The position numbers and the translations under genes are program-made. Of a stretch of DNA of 28,472 nt, positions 8,223 to 16,317 are shown piece by piece. This DNA comes from an uncultured Caulobacter sp. Lineage in GTDB: Bacteria > Pseudomonadota > Alphaproteobacteria > Caulobacterales > Caulobacteraceae. The DNA lies in assembly GCA_937991555.1 (NCBI GenBank), contig CALKHU010000040.1, positions 1 to 28,472 of the forward strand, read 5' to 3'. The notes under the pieces were generated by a model. That model had not been told where the DNA came from, made no database searches, and saw nothing but the letters and a program-made list of their open reading frames with translations. How positions within the stretch are numbered: position 1 is the first letter of the stretch; every line of letters begins with the position of its first letter.

Positions 8223-8359
8223 CGTCATGGCCCGCTCGTCCGGGCCAGCCATGAACGCGGACGACAGCAAGAAGGGCGCGGATCGCTCCGCGCCCTTTCG
8301 TTTGACTCATCAGGCATGGGCGGCGCGACCCCGGATCAAGTGCGGGGCGGGCCATGACG
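8223..8359. repeat. Palindromic intergenic repeat element enclosing a terminator
   Basis: CGTCATGGCCCGC at 8223-8235 is exactly inverted as GCGGGCCATGACG at 8347-8359. Each end also folds locally: TGGCCCG/CGGGCCA just inside the left arm and CCCCG/CGGGG next to the right arm. The 137-base block sits between the convergent scoB and glycosyltransferase genes and encloses the terminator hairpin. It resembles the short palindromic repeats dispersed between genes in alphaproteobacterial chromosomes, but copy number cannot be judged from one window. Confidence 0.5.
8272..8301 (+). terminator. Rho-independent-type hairpin after scoAB
   Basis: AAGGGCGCGGA (8272-8282) pairs perfectly with TCCGCGCCCTT (8287-8297) around a TCGC loop, followed by a short T-rich run (TTTCGTTT). 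It also reads as a hairpin with a TTCTTG tail on the minus strand, so it may serve the convergent glycosyltransferase gene too. Confidence 0.75.
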
Positions 8360-8374
8360 CTTGTTGGGGGCGAG

Positions 8375-9967
8375 CTACTTCCGTTCCACCGGCGCGAACC
8401 CCTCGCCGAGCATCAGCGTCACGCGCCGCACGCAGCGGTGGTCGTACTTCGCGTCCGACTCGCCGGGCTTGCCCTTGCAGGGGACGCTGAGGGTCAGGCG
8501 CTGGACGTCGATGACGTCCGCCTTGCGGAAATCGGCGGCGATGCGCGCCTGCCGGGCGCCCTTGCGGTCGTCGAGGATGGCCACGACGACGCGGCCGCCC
8601 TTCGCCCGGGTCAGGGGCGCCTCGGCCTCGGCCTGGTTGCCGGCCTTGTCGCGCACCCAGATGGTCAGCGGCGGCGCGCCCGGTTCGGCGAAGAAGTCGC
8701 GCCCGTAGTAGGCCAATGAGTTGAACAGGAAGCGGTCCTCGACGGCGATGGCCGTGACGCCGCCGTTGAGGGCTTCGGTCCGGGCCCGGTCGATGACGAT
8801 CTCGCTCGCCTCCTCCCAGCCGCGCAGCCGCTTGATGCTGTTGGACATGGCCAGCTGGTCGACGATCCGCGGGTTGGCGGCGGCGTAGACGATGAACAGC
8901 GCCATCGCCCCCTGCAGGACGAGGGTCGCGATCAGGCCGATCCGGGCCGCGACCTTCCATCGTCCGGGCCAGTCACGGGTCAGCAGCGCGGCCGTCAGCA
9001 CCGAGCCGGCGACATAGGCGCTGGCCGCCCAGTTGGCGTTCGCGCGCGAGACGAAGGCCATCACCACCATCGCCGCCAGCGCGGGCAGGGTGAAACAGGC
9101 CAGCATCAGGTCCGGCCCCTGCAGCCGCTTGCGCACGGCGAGCGTGATCCCGGCGCCGGCCAGGACGCCGAACGGTACGGGGCCGAACACGCCCAGCTGA
9201 CCGACGATGAACTCCAGCATCGGCTCGATGTTGAACAGCCTGCCGCCCAGGTCGGCGTTGGCGGCGGTGTGGCCCACGGTCGCGAACTGGTGGTTGGCGT
9301 TCCAGGCCAGGTTCGGGGCGATGACGACCAGAAGGGCGCCGGCCGCGATCAGCGCGCGGCGGGCCGTCCAGGCCTTCCGCGCCTCCGGTGAGACCAGGAG
9401 GTGCAACGTCAGTCCGGCCAGGAAATAGAGCGCCGCGTACTTCGACAGCACCGCCAGGCCCAGCGCCAGGCCGAGCCCCAGCGCCGGCTTCCAGTCCCGC
9501 CCGCCGTCCTGGAGTGCGACATAGGCGAGCAGCGCCAGCGACAGGAAGCAGAGCAGCGGCGCATCGGTGGCGGCGATGAAGGACGACAGCGCCACGCCGG
9601 GCATCAGCAGCCACAGGACGGCGGCGGCGAAGCCGGTCCAGGGGCCGTAGAGCCGGCGGCCGGTCGCGAACAGGACCGACGCGGTCAGGCCGTGGAACAG
9701 CGGTCCGGCGAGGCGCACCCAGGCCTCCTCGTCGCCGCCCAGGTGGGTCGTGGCCCAGATCGACCAGGCGATCATTGGCGGCTTGGAGAAATAGCCGAAA
9801 TCGAGCGTGCGCGACCACAGCCAGTACTGCGCCTCGTCCGGGTACAGCTGCAGCGGCGAGACGAAGATCGCCGACAGCCTGAGCGCCGTCAGCACAAGGA
9901 CGACGAGCAGCGTGAGGCGCGCGGCCCTTGTGGAATCGGGTGTTAACGGCGAAGCGGCTTGGGTCAT
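8375..9967 (-). CDS. Family 39 glycosyltransferase, ArnT/PMT-like integral membrane protein
   Basis: A 530-residue inner-membrane enzyme of the GT-C fold that transfers a sugar from a polyprenyl-phosphate donor to a lipid or protein acceptor on the periplasmic side. After the first helix comes the acidic motif YPDEAQYW (Asp44, Glu45), the catalytic-loop hallmark of GT39/ArnT-like proteins, then FGYFSKPPMIAW. About ten further hydrophobic segments run to residue about 385, and a soluble C-terminal domain of roughly 140 residues ends the protein. The ATG at 9967 places the first helix 17 residues from the start; the open frame extends to a TTG at 10066, but that stretch looks like leader sequence. 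No clear Shine-Dalgarno is seen, so the start is moderately certain. The acceptor (lipid A, glycan or protein) cannot be inferred; no polymyxin-resistance genes are adjacent. Confidence 0.85.
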   Translation of the reverse strand: MTQAASPLTPDSTRAARLTLLVVLVLTALRLSAIFVSPLQLYPDEAQYWLWSRTLDFGYFSKPPMIAWSIWATTHLGGDEEAWVRLAGPLFHGLTASVLFATGRRLYGPWTGFAAAVLWLLMPGVALSSFIAATDAPLLCFLSLALLAYVALQDGGRDWKPALGLGLALGLAVLSKYAALYFLAGLTLHLLVSPEARKAWTARRALIAAGALLVVIAPNLAWNANHQFATVGHTAANADLGGRLFNIEPMLEFIVGQLGVFGPVPFGVLAGAGITLAVRKRLQGPDLMLACFTLPALAAMVVMAFVSRANANWAASAYVAGSVLTAALLTRDWPGRWKVAARIGLIATLVLQGAMALFIVYAAANPRIVDQLAMSNSIKRLRGWEEASEIVIDRARTEALNGGVTAIAVEDRFLFNSLAYYGRDFFAEPGAPPLTIWVRDKAGNQAEAEAPLTRAKGGRVVVAILDDRKGARQARIAADFRKADVIDVQRLTLSVPCKGKPGESDAKYDHRCVRRVTLMLGEGFAPVERK

Positions 9968-10080
9968 CTCGGCGGGGGACGCTGGCCTCGGGGAACGGCG
10001 CTGTAAAGGCCAACCTTGCCTCCAGGTGTCGCAATCATGCGACATGGCGCCCCAAAAAGCCCACAATTCCTAACGCCGCC

Positions 10081-10107
10081 TTGCTTCGTCCGGGCGCGCC
10101 TTTAGAC
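10081..10107 (+). promoter_or_regulatory. Possible promoter of the large TonB-dependent receptor
   Basis: TTGCTTC at 10081-10087 and CTTTAGAC at 10100-10107 are spaced roughly as in the Caulobacter housekeeping consensus (TTGACGS, 10-14 bases, GCTANAWC). The match is partial and would leave a leader of about 130 bases. Confidence 0.3.
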
Positions 10108-10154
10108 TGAAGAACCAGGCGTTGGGACCCTTCCGGCATCGTCACCTAAGCTTC

Positions 10155-10175
10155 GCATTCACGCGCTAATGCGTG
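10155..10175. promoter_or_regulatory. Overlapping inverted repeats in the receptor leader
   Basis: GCATT (10155-10159) is inverted as AATGC (10168-10172), and CACGC (10160-10164) as GCGTG (10171-10175). The two symmetries overlap and cannot both form hairpins at once. They lie about 75-90 bases before the receptor ATG and could be an operator or a leader RNA structure. Confidence 0.3.
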
Positions 10176-10245
10176 CTGCCGATGCCTGACCGGGTCCGCA
10201 CAGGTTATCCAACCGGCGTCGGGATGAGAGGGGATACTCAAAACC

Positions 10246-12825
10246 ATGATGAAGACTAAGCTCGCCTTCGTGGCGACGACCGCGCTCGCGGGCGGACTGC
10301 TGTTCGCCTCCGCCGCTTTCGCGCAATCCACCGGCACCAATGAAGTCGAAGAGCTGGTCGTCACCGCCGCTCGCGGCCAGCCGACCATCGACGGTGTGAT
10401 CACCGCCGAGTCTGCGCCGAAGGCGAAAGCCTCGATCGACCAGGAGTTCATCGCGACGCAGGCCACCGGCCAGACGATCGTCCAGACCCTGAACCTGACG
10501 CCGGGCCTGAACTTCACCAACAGCGACCCGTACGGCTCGTCGGGCGGCAACCTCCGCATCCGCGGCTTCGACGGCAACCGCATCTCGCTGACGTTCGACG
10601 GCATTCCGCTGAACGACACCGGCAACTACGCCATCTACACCAACCAGCAGCTCGACGGCGAACTGATCAGCCGCGCCAGCGTCAACATGGGCACCACCGA
10701 TGTGGACAGCCCGACCGCGGCGGCCACCGGCGGCACCATCAACTACACCAGCCGCCGTCCCGACGATGAAATGGGCGCCTGGCTGAAGGGTTCGGTCGGT
10801 TCGTACAACTACCGCCGCATCTTCGGCCTCGTCGATACCGGCGAGATCGGCCCCTGGGGTACGAGCGCCTGGTTCGCCGGCTCCTACCAGCAGTACGACA
10901 AGTTCAAGGGCCCGGGCGACCTCGAGAAGTGGCAGGTCAACGGCAAGGTCTACCAGCCGCTGGGCGACAACGGCGACTTCGTGGCGCTGGCGTTCCACTA
11001 CAACCAGAACCGCAACGCCTTCTACCGCACCACGACGATGGCCAACTTCGAGCTGTTCGGCCGTGACTATGACAACCTGTCGGTCTGCACCCGCGACCCG
11101 GCCACGACCGGCACGGCGGACAACGACAACAACAGCGCGGTGATGTTCGATCCGTCGCTCGACAACGGCATGGCCTCCGGGGACAACCCGGCCTACACGT
11201 CGAGCTGCGGCAACTTCTACGGCCTGCGGATCAACCCCTCGAACACCGGCAACCTGCGCCAGCAGGCCCGCTTCACCCTGACCGACACCCTGACGCTGAC
11301 CCTCGACTCGGCGTTCCAGTACGTGCTGGCCAACGGCGGCGGCAGCACGACCCTGTCTGAAACCGCCACGGTGGTGCGCGGCTCGTCGGGCCTCGCCGGC
11401 TTCGACCTCAACGGCGACACCGACACGCTCGACACCATCCGCTTCTACGCCCCGAACACGACCAACACCCGCCGCAAGACGGTGCTGGGCTCGCTGATCT
11501 GGGAGCCGAACGACAGCAACAGCTTCCGCCTCGCCTACACCTTCGACCGCGGCAACCACCGCCAGACCGGCCACTACGGCTACCTGACCGGCAACGGCGA
11601 GCCGCAGGACGTGTTTGGCGGCAAGGACGGCTACGGCCGCAAGGTCCTGAACGCCGACGGCTACGCGCTGCGCACCCGTGACCGCCTGTCTTTCGCCATC
11701 CTGAACCAGATCTCCGCTGAATGGCGCGGTCAGTTCATGGAAGACAAGCTGTTCGTCACGGTCGGCGTCCGCGCGCCGTTCTTCAAGCGCGAGCTGAACC
11801 AGTTCTGCTACACGCAGAACAACAACAACTCCGTCCTCTGCACCACCCAGACGCCGGTCGCCAACGTCGACATCGACCCGGGCACCGCCGGCGTCCAGGC
11901 CTCAGCCAACCTGGTGACCTTCGCCGGTTCGGCCACCCAGTACATCCGTCCGTTCTCGACGGAAGTGGAGTACGAGGACGTCCTGCCGAACGTCGGCGTG
12001 TCCTACAACTTCATGCCGGGCCACACCGTGTACCTCAGCTACGCCGAGGGCCTCGCGGCGCCGCGGACCGACCAGCTGTACACCGCCGGCGTGCAGACGG
12101 TGACCGACGTGATCCGCCTGTCGGACGTGGAGCCGGAAACCACCAAGGCGTGGGACCTCGGCTACCGCTTCCGTTCGAGCCAGTGGATCCTGTCGGCGGC
12201 GCTCTGGTACAACACCTTCGACAACCGCATCGTCTCGTCCTTCGATCCGGACCTCGGCTTCAGCGTCGACCGGAACGTCGGCAGCGTCGAGATGAAGGGC
12301 TTCGACGCCCAGGCCGGCTGGACCCCGTCGCCGAACTTCAGCCTCTACGCTTCGGTCAGCTACACCGACAGCGAGCTGCAGGATGACCTGCTGCTGCGCG
12401 TCACCCCGACCGAGACCTACCTGCCGCTGAAGGGCAAGACCCTGGTCGAGACCCCGGACTGGATGTTCGGTCTGCGCGGCCAGTGGACCCCGACCGAGTA
12501 TCTGACGGTCGGCTTCCAGGGCAAGAAGGTCGGCGAGCGGTACACCACCGACGTCAACGACGAAGTGACGCCGGGCTACATGGTGTTCGACTTCGACCTG
12601 CGTTACGACCTGCCCTGGATCAACGAGAAGGGCGCCTACCTGCAGCTGAACGTGACCAACGTCTTCGACGAAGACTACTACGGCAACATCAGCTCGGGCA
12701 CGAACGCCAAGACGATCGCCGACGTCGACCCGGGTCCGGGCGTGGTGTCGCGCGCTCCTAGCACCGCCTTCGTCAGCATCGGCGCTCCGCGCACGGTCCA
12801 GCTGACGCTGAGCACCAAGTTCTAG
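10246..12825 (+). CDS. TonB-dependent outer-membrane receptor, substrate unknown
   Basis: An 859-residue receptor that would import a scarce nutrient across the outer membrane using TonB energy. A signal peptide ends at the ASAAFA-QS site (cleavage after about residue 26). A TonB box VEELVVTA (about 34-41) follows, then the plug domain with LRIRGFDGNRISLTFDGIPLND and GGTINYTSRRP, and a long beta-barrel with aromatic, Asn- and Asp-rich strands. The protein ends LTLSTKF with a C-terminal phenylalanine, as outer-membrane barrels do. A GAGAGGGG element precedes the ATG-ATG start; either methionine could be used. Codon choice is strongly biased to C-ending codons, consistent with high expression. 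No transport or enzyme gene accompanies it, so iron-siderophore, cobalamin or glycan uptake are all possible. A strong terminator follows. Confidence 0.93.
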   Translation: MMKTKLAFVATTALAGGLLFASAAFAQSTGTNEVEELVVTAARGQPTIDGVITAESAPKAKASIDQEFIATQATGQTIVQTLNLTPGLNFTNSDPYGSSGGNLRIRGFDGNRISLTFDGIPLNDTGNYAIYTNQQLDGELISRASVNMGTTDVDSPTAAATGGTINYTSRRPDDEMGAWLKGSVGSYNYRRIFGLVDTGEIGPWGTSAWFAGSYQQYDKFKGPGDLEKWQVNGKVYQPLGDNGDFVALAFHYNQNRNAFYRTTTMANFELFGRDYDNLSVCTRDPATTGTADNDNNSAVMFDPSLDNGMASGDNPAYTSSCGNFYGLRINPSNTGNLRQQARFTLTDTLTLTLDSAFQYVLANGGGSTTLSETATVVRGSSGLAGFDLNGDTDTLDTIRFYAPNTTNTRRKTVLGSLIWEPNDSNSFRLAYTFDRGNHRQTGHYGYLTGNGEPQDVFGGKDGYGRKVLNADGYALRTRDRLSFAILNQISAEWRGQFMEDKLFVTVGVRAPFFKRELNQFCYTQNNNNSVLCTTQTPVANVDIDPGTAGVQASANLVTFAGSATQYIRPFSTEVEYEDVLPNVGVSYNFMPGHTVYLSYAEGLAAPRTDQLYTAGVQTVTDVIRLSDVEPETTKAWDLGYRFRSSQWILSAALWYNTFDNRIVSSFDPDLGFSVDRNVGSVEMKGFDAQAGWTPSPNFSLYASVSYTDSELQDDLLLRVTPTETYLPLKGKTLVETPDWMFGLRGQWTPTEYLTVGFQGKKVGERYTTDVNDEVTPGYMVFDFDLRYDLPWINEKGAYLQLNVTNVFDEDYYGNISSGTNAKTIADVDPGPGVVSRAPSTAFVSIGAPRTVQLTLSTKF

Positions 12826-12847
12826 ATCTCCGGAACATGAACTTCGG

Positions 12848-12886
12848 GAAGGGCGGCCTGAGCGATCGGGCCGCCCTTCTTCTTTG
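12848..12886 (+). terminator. Terminator after the TonB-dependent receptor
   Basis: GAAGGGCGGCC (12848-12858) pairs with GGCCGCCCTTC (12869-12879) around a 10-base loop, followed by the T-rich TTCTTTG. It separates the receptor gene from aguA, whose ATG is only 55 bases downstream. Confidence 0.85.
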
Positions 12887-12934
12887 TGCGTTACACTTGA
12901 CGCAGCCCCCCTCTGCCCTCACTTCCCCCGGCCC

Positions 12935-13933
<999 letters not shown>

Positions 13934-13935
13934 CC

Positions 13936-14814
13936 ATGGCCCGGACCCTCAGCCTCGCGGCGATCCAGACGAGCTACGGCCCCGACATGGAGGCCAACAT
14001 CCAGAAGACGCAGGCCTTCATCCGCGAGGCCGCGGCGGCCGGGGCGCAGGTGATCCTGCCGTCGGAGCTGTTCCAGGGGCCCTACTTCTGCGTGGCGCAG
14101 GAGGAGCACTGGTTCCGCACGGCGCATCCCTGGCGCGAGCACCCGGCGGTGAAGGCCCTGGCGCCGCTGGCCGGCGAACTGGGCGTGGTGATCCCGATCT
14201 CGATCTTCGAGCGCGAGGGACCGCACTACTTCAACAGTCTGGTCATGGCCGACGCCGACGGCTCGCTGATCGGCGTCTATCGCAAGAGCCACATTCCCGA
14301 CGGGCCCGGCTACCAGGAGAAATACTACTTCCGGCCGGGCGACACGGGCTTCCGGGTCTGGGACACGAAGTTCGGCCGCATCGGCGTCGGCATCTGCTGG
14401 GACCAGTGGTACCCGGAGTGCGCCCGCGCCATGGCCCTGATGGGCGCCGAGGCGCTGCTCTATCCGACCGCCATCGGCAGCGAGCCGCATGACGAGACCC
14501 TCGACACGGCGCTGCCCTGGCGGCGCGCGATGCAGGGGCACGCGGTCAGCAACGTGATCCCGGTGGTCGGGGCCAACCGCACCGGCTTCGAGCCGTGGGC
14601 CGGCTATCCGAACGGCGGCCAGCGGTTCTACGGCTCGTCCTTCATCGCCGACCACCGCGGCGACCTGGCCTCCGAGCTGGGCCGCGACGACGAGGGGCTG
14701 GTGCAGGCGACCGTCGACCTCGACTTCCTGCAGACGCACCGGGCGGCCTGGGGCTTCTTCCGCGACCGGCGCCCGGACCTCTATGGCGCGCTCAGCACCG
14801 GGCGGCCGGCCTGA
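13936..14814 (+). CDS. aguB: N-carbamoylputrescine amidase
   Basis: A 292-residue nitrilase-superfamily enzyme hydrolysing N-carbamoylputrescine to putrescine, CO2 and ammonia. The catalytic triad is readable as Glu44 (LPSELFQG), Lys117 (VYRKSHIPDG) and Cys154 (GVGICWDQWYPE). The sequences following the lysine and around the cysteine are those typical of AguB rather than of general carbon-nitrogen hydrolases. Two bases separate it from aguA, and its TGA overlaps the ATG of the acetyltransferase gene (TGATG). Cytosolic, of normal length, with a clear functional context. Confidence 0.95.
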   Translation: MARTLSLAAIQTSYGPDMEANIQKTQAFIREAAAAGAQVILPSELFQGPYFCVAQEEHWFRTAHPWREHPAVKALAPLAGELGVVIPISIFEREGPHYFNSLVMADADGSLIGVYRKSHIPDGPGYQEKYYFRPGDTGFRVWDTKFGRIGVGICWDQWYPECARAMALMGAEALLYPTAIGSEPHDETLDTALPWRRAMQGHAVSNVIPVVGANRTGFEPWAGYPNGGQRFYGSSFIADHRGDLASELGRDDEGLVQATVDLDFLQTHRAAWGFFRDRRPDLYGALSTGRPA

Positions 14815-15347
14815 TGATCGCGACGGACCGCCTCGTCCTGCGCAACTGGCGGTCCTCCGACCAGGAGCCCTGGGCGGCGCTGAACGCCGACCCGGAGGTG
14901 ATGGAGCATTTCCCGGCCACCCTCACCGCCGAGGAGAGCGCGGCGATGCTGGCCGTGCACCAGGCGCTGATCGCCGAGCGCGGCTGGGGGCTTTGGGCGG
15001 TCGAGCGGCGCGCGGACGGCGTCTTCCTCGGCTTCTGCGGCCTGATGCAGCTGCGCGAGTCCAACCCGCTGGCGCCGGGGGTCGAGATCGGCTGGCGTTT
15101 CGCCCGCCACGCCTGGGGCGCCGGCTACGCCAGCGAGGCCGCGCGCGGCGCGCTGGAGCACGGCTTCGAGGTGCTGAACCTGCCCGAGATCGTGTCCTTC
15201 ACCGCCACCACGAATCTGCGGTCGCAGGCGGTCATGCAGCGGATCGGCATGACCCGGCGCGAGGACCTCGACTTCGACCACCCTGCGCTGCCGAAGGGCC
15301 ATGTCCTGGAGCGCCACGTCGTCTGGTCGGCGGAACGGACCCTGTAG
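14814..15347 (+). CDS. GNAT-family N-acetyltransferase, RimJ/RimL-like
   Basis: A 177-residue acetyl-CoA-dependent acetyltransferase. It opens with TDRLVLRNW, common in the Acetyltransf_3 (RimJ/RimL) branch. The acetyl-CoA-binding motif lies at 91-112 (EIGWRF...WGAGYASEAARG), and NLRSQAVMQRIGM (134-146) is the family's motif B. Its start overlaps the aguB stop, so it is translationally coupled to the putrescine pathway. This raises the possibility that it acts on a polyamine or related amine, but the RimJ/RimL type more often modifies protein N-termini or small molecules, and the sequence does not settle this. It ends 9 bases before the convergent phosphatase stop. Confidence 0.88.
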   Translation: MIATDRLVLRNWRSSDQEPWAALNADPEVMEHFPATLTAEESAAMLAVHQALIAERGWGLWAVERRADGVFLGFCGLMQLRESNPLAPGVEIGWRFARHAWGAGYASEAARGALEHGFEVLNLPEIVSFTATTNLRSQAVMQRIGMTRREDLDFDHPALPKGHVLERHVVWSAERTL

Positions 15348-15356
15348 GCGCGCGGT

Positions 15357-16166
15357 TCAGGCGCCCGGGCATTGCGCCGGGGCGCCCAGGCCGCGGGCGG
15401 CCTCGACCTCGGATCGCGCGGCGGCCAGGTCGGCCTGGAATCCGGGGTCGGCGTGCAGGCGGGCGACCAAGGCGCCGGCCAGGATCCGGCCGCCCTCGAT
15501 GTCGCTCGGCCAGTGGACGCCGCAGATCATCCGGCTCTCGCCGAACTCGCGGCCACGGGCGACCAGCTCGGTCGACCGGTCCGGAACCAGTTCGGCGAGG
15601 ATCAGGCCCCAGCTGTAGCCGATCAGGGCGTGGCCCGAGGGGTAGGAGCCGTTGGTCTCGATCCAGCTCTCGCGCGGCACGCAGATCGGCGCGTCGTTGC
15701 CGGCGGCGGGGCGCTTGCGCGCGTAGTGGTCCTTGGGCGGGTTGTAGACCGGCCGCCCGTCGTGGATCAGCCGCATCAGCATGCGGGCCAGGGTCGGGGT
15801 CGTGTCCGGCCCGATCCGGACGCCGGCCGCGCAGGAGAAACCCCGGAAGGCCTCCGTGCCCGACAGGTCCGCGTCGCGGATGGCCTGCACCCAGCGCGGC
15901 GAGCCCTCGAGGGCCCGCGTGGTCCGGAAGACGTCGAGCTCTCCCAGTTGCTGCGGCGAGCCGACGGCCGGCGGCGGCGGCAGGATCTTCATGCCGTCGG
16001 GATGGCCGCCTTCGGGGAGGTAGCCCTTGGGCGGCTCCTTCCAGGTCGACGAATGGACCGGCGTCGGCGGCGGAGCGGCGGGCGCGCGCCATGGCTCGAC
16101 GATCGCGCAGGACGCCAGCGCGCCGGCGGAGAGCAGGACGGCGAGCGAGGCGGCGCGGCGGAGCAT
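15357..16166 (-). CDS. Class A (PAP2-type) acid phosphatase, probable lipoprotein
   Basis: A 269-residue periplasmic phosphatase of the vanadium-haloperoxidase/PAP2 fold. The lipoprotein signal ends in LASC with Cys20 as lipidation site, after which a proline-rich linker leads to the catalytic domain. The three-part active-site signature is complete: K-x6-RP (Lys145, Arg152, Pro153), PSGH (176-179) and SR-x5-H-x3-D (Ser211, Arg212, His218, Asp222). It resembles the PhoN/class A non-specific acid phosphatases, which release phosphate from organic esters outside the cytoplasm. It diverges from the zinc receptor gene, with about 150 bases between starts; whether the Zur box affects it is unclear because that box lies next to the receptor. 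Confidence 0.92.
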   Translation of the reverse strand: MLRRAASLAVLLSAGALASCAIVEPWRAPAAPPPTPVHSSTWKEPPKGYLPEGGHPDGMKILPPPPAVGSPQQLGELDVFRTTRALEGSPRWVQAIRDADLSGTEAFRGFSCAAGVRIGPDTTPTLARMLMRLIHDGRPVYNPPKDHYARKRPAAGNDAPICVPRESWIETNGSYPSGHALIGYSWGLILAELVPDRSTELVARGREFGESRMICGVHWPSDIEGGRILAGALVARLHADPGFQADLAAARSEVEAARGLGAPAQCPGA

Positions 16167-16247
16167 GGCGGGAAACCTCTGGCGGCGGTCTGGCGCCGGA
16201 AAAGGCCCCGGTCCAGACGCCGCGTCAAGCGGCGGGCGGCAGATCGC

Positions 16248-16276
16248 TTGACTTCATGATATGTTATTTCATAACA
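16248..16276 (+). promoter_or_regulatory. znuD promoter overlapped by the Zur box
   Basis: TTGACT (16248-16253) and CATAAC (16270-16275), 16 bases apart, make a plausible promoter; the predicted transcript starts near 16282. The Zur-type palindrome covers the spacer and -10, the classic arrangement for steric repression when zinc is plentiful. Confidence 0.6.
16262..16276. promoter_or_regulatory. Zur-type operator (TGTTAT-TTC-ATAACA)
   Basis: A perfect 6-bp inverted repeat with a 3-base spacer in an A/T-rich island. The half-sites match the known Zur core TGTTATA/TATAACA seen before zinc-uptake genes in many proteobacteria. Its position, 42 bases before the receptor ATG, and the receptor's own ZnuD-like traits support zinc-dependent control. 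Confidence 0.75.
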
Positions 16277-16317
16277 CTCGACACATCCTCGTCGCCCGCC
16301 GTCGCCGGAATCCTGGA

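Noticed and set aside
10169..10189. Six-codon frame (ATG to TGA) in the leader of the TonB-dependent receptor
   Set aside because: Too short, with no repeated diagnostic codon and no ribosome-binding site; probably chance.
10159..11574. 471-codon minus-strand frame over the TonB-dependent receptor
   Set aside because: Val/Ala/Gly/Arg-rich antisense product without domains. The plus-strand receptor has a signal peptide, TonB box and barrel.
16261..16317. N-terminal extension of the ZnuD-like protein from ATG 16261
   Set aside because: The ATG lies within the Zur palindrome and upstream of the predicted transcript start. The extension is Arg-rich and would bury the signal peptide.
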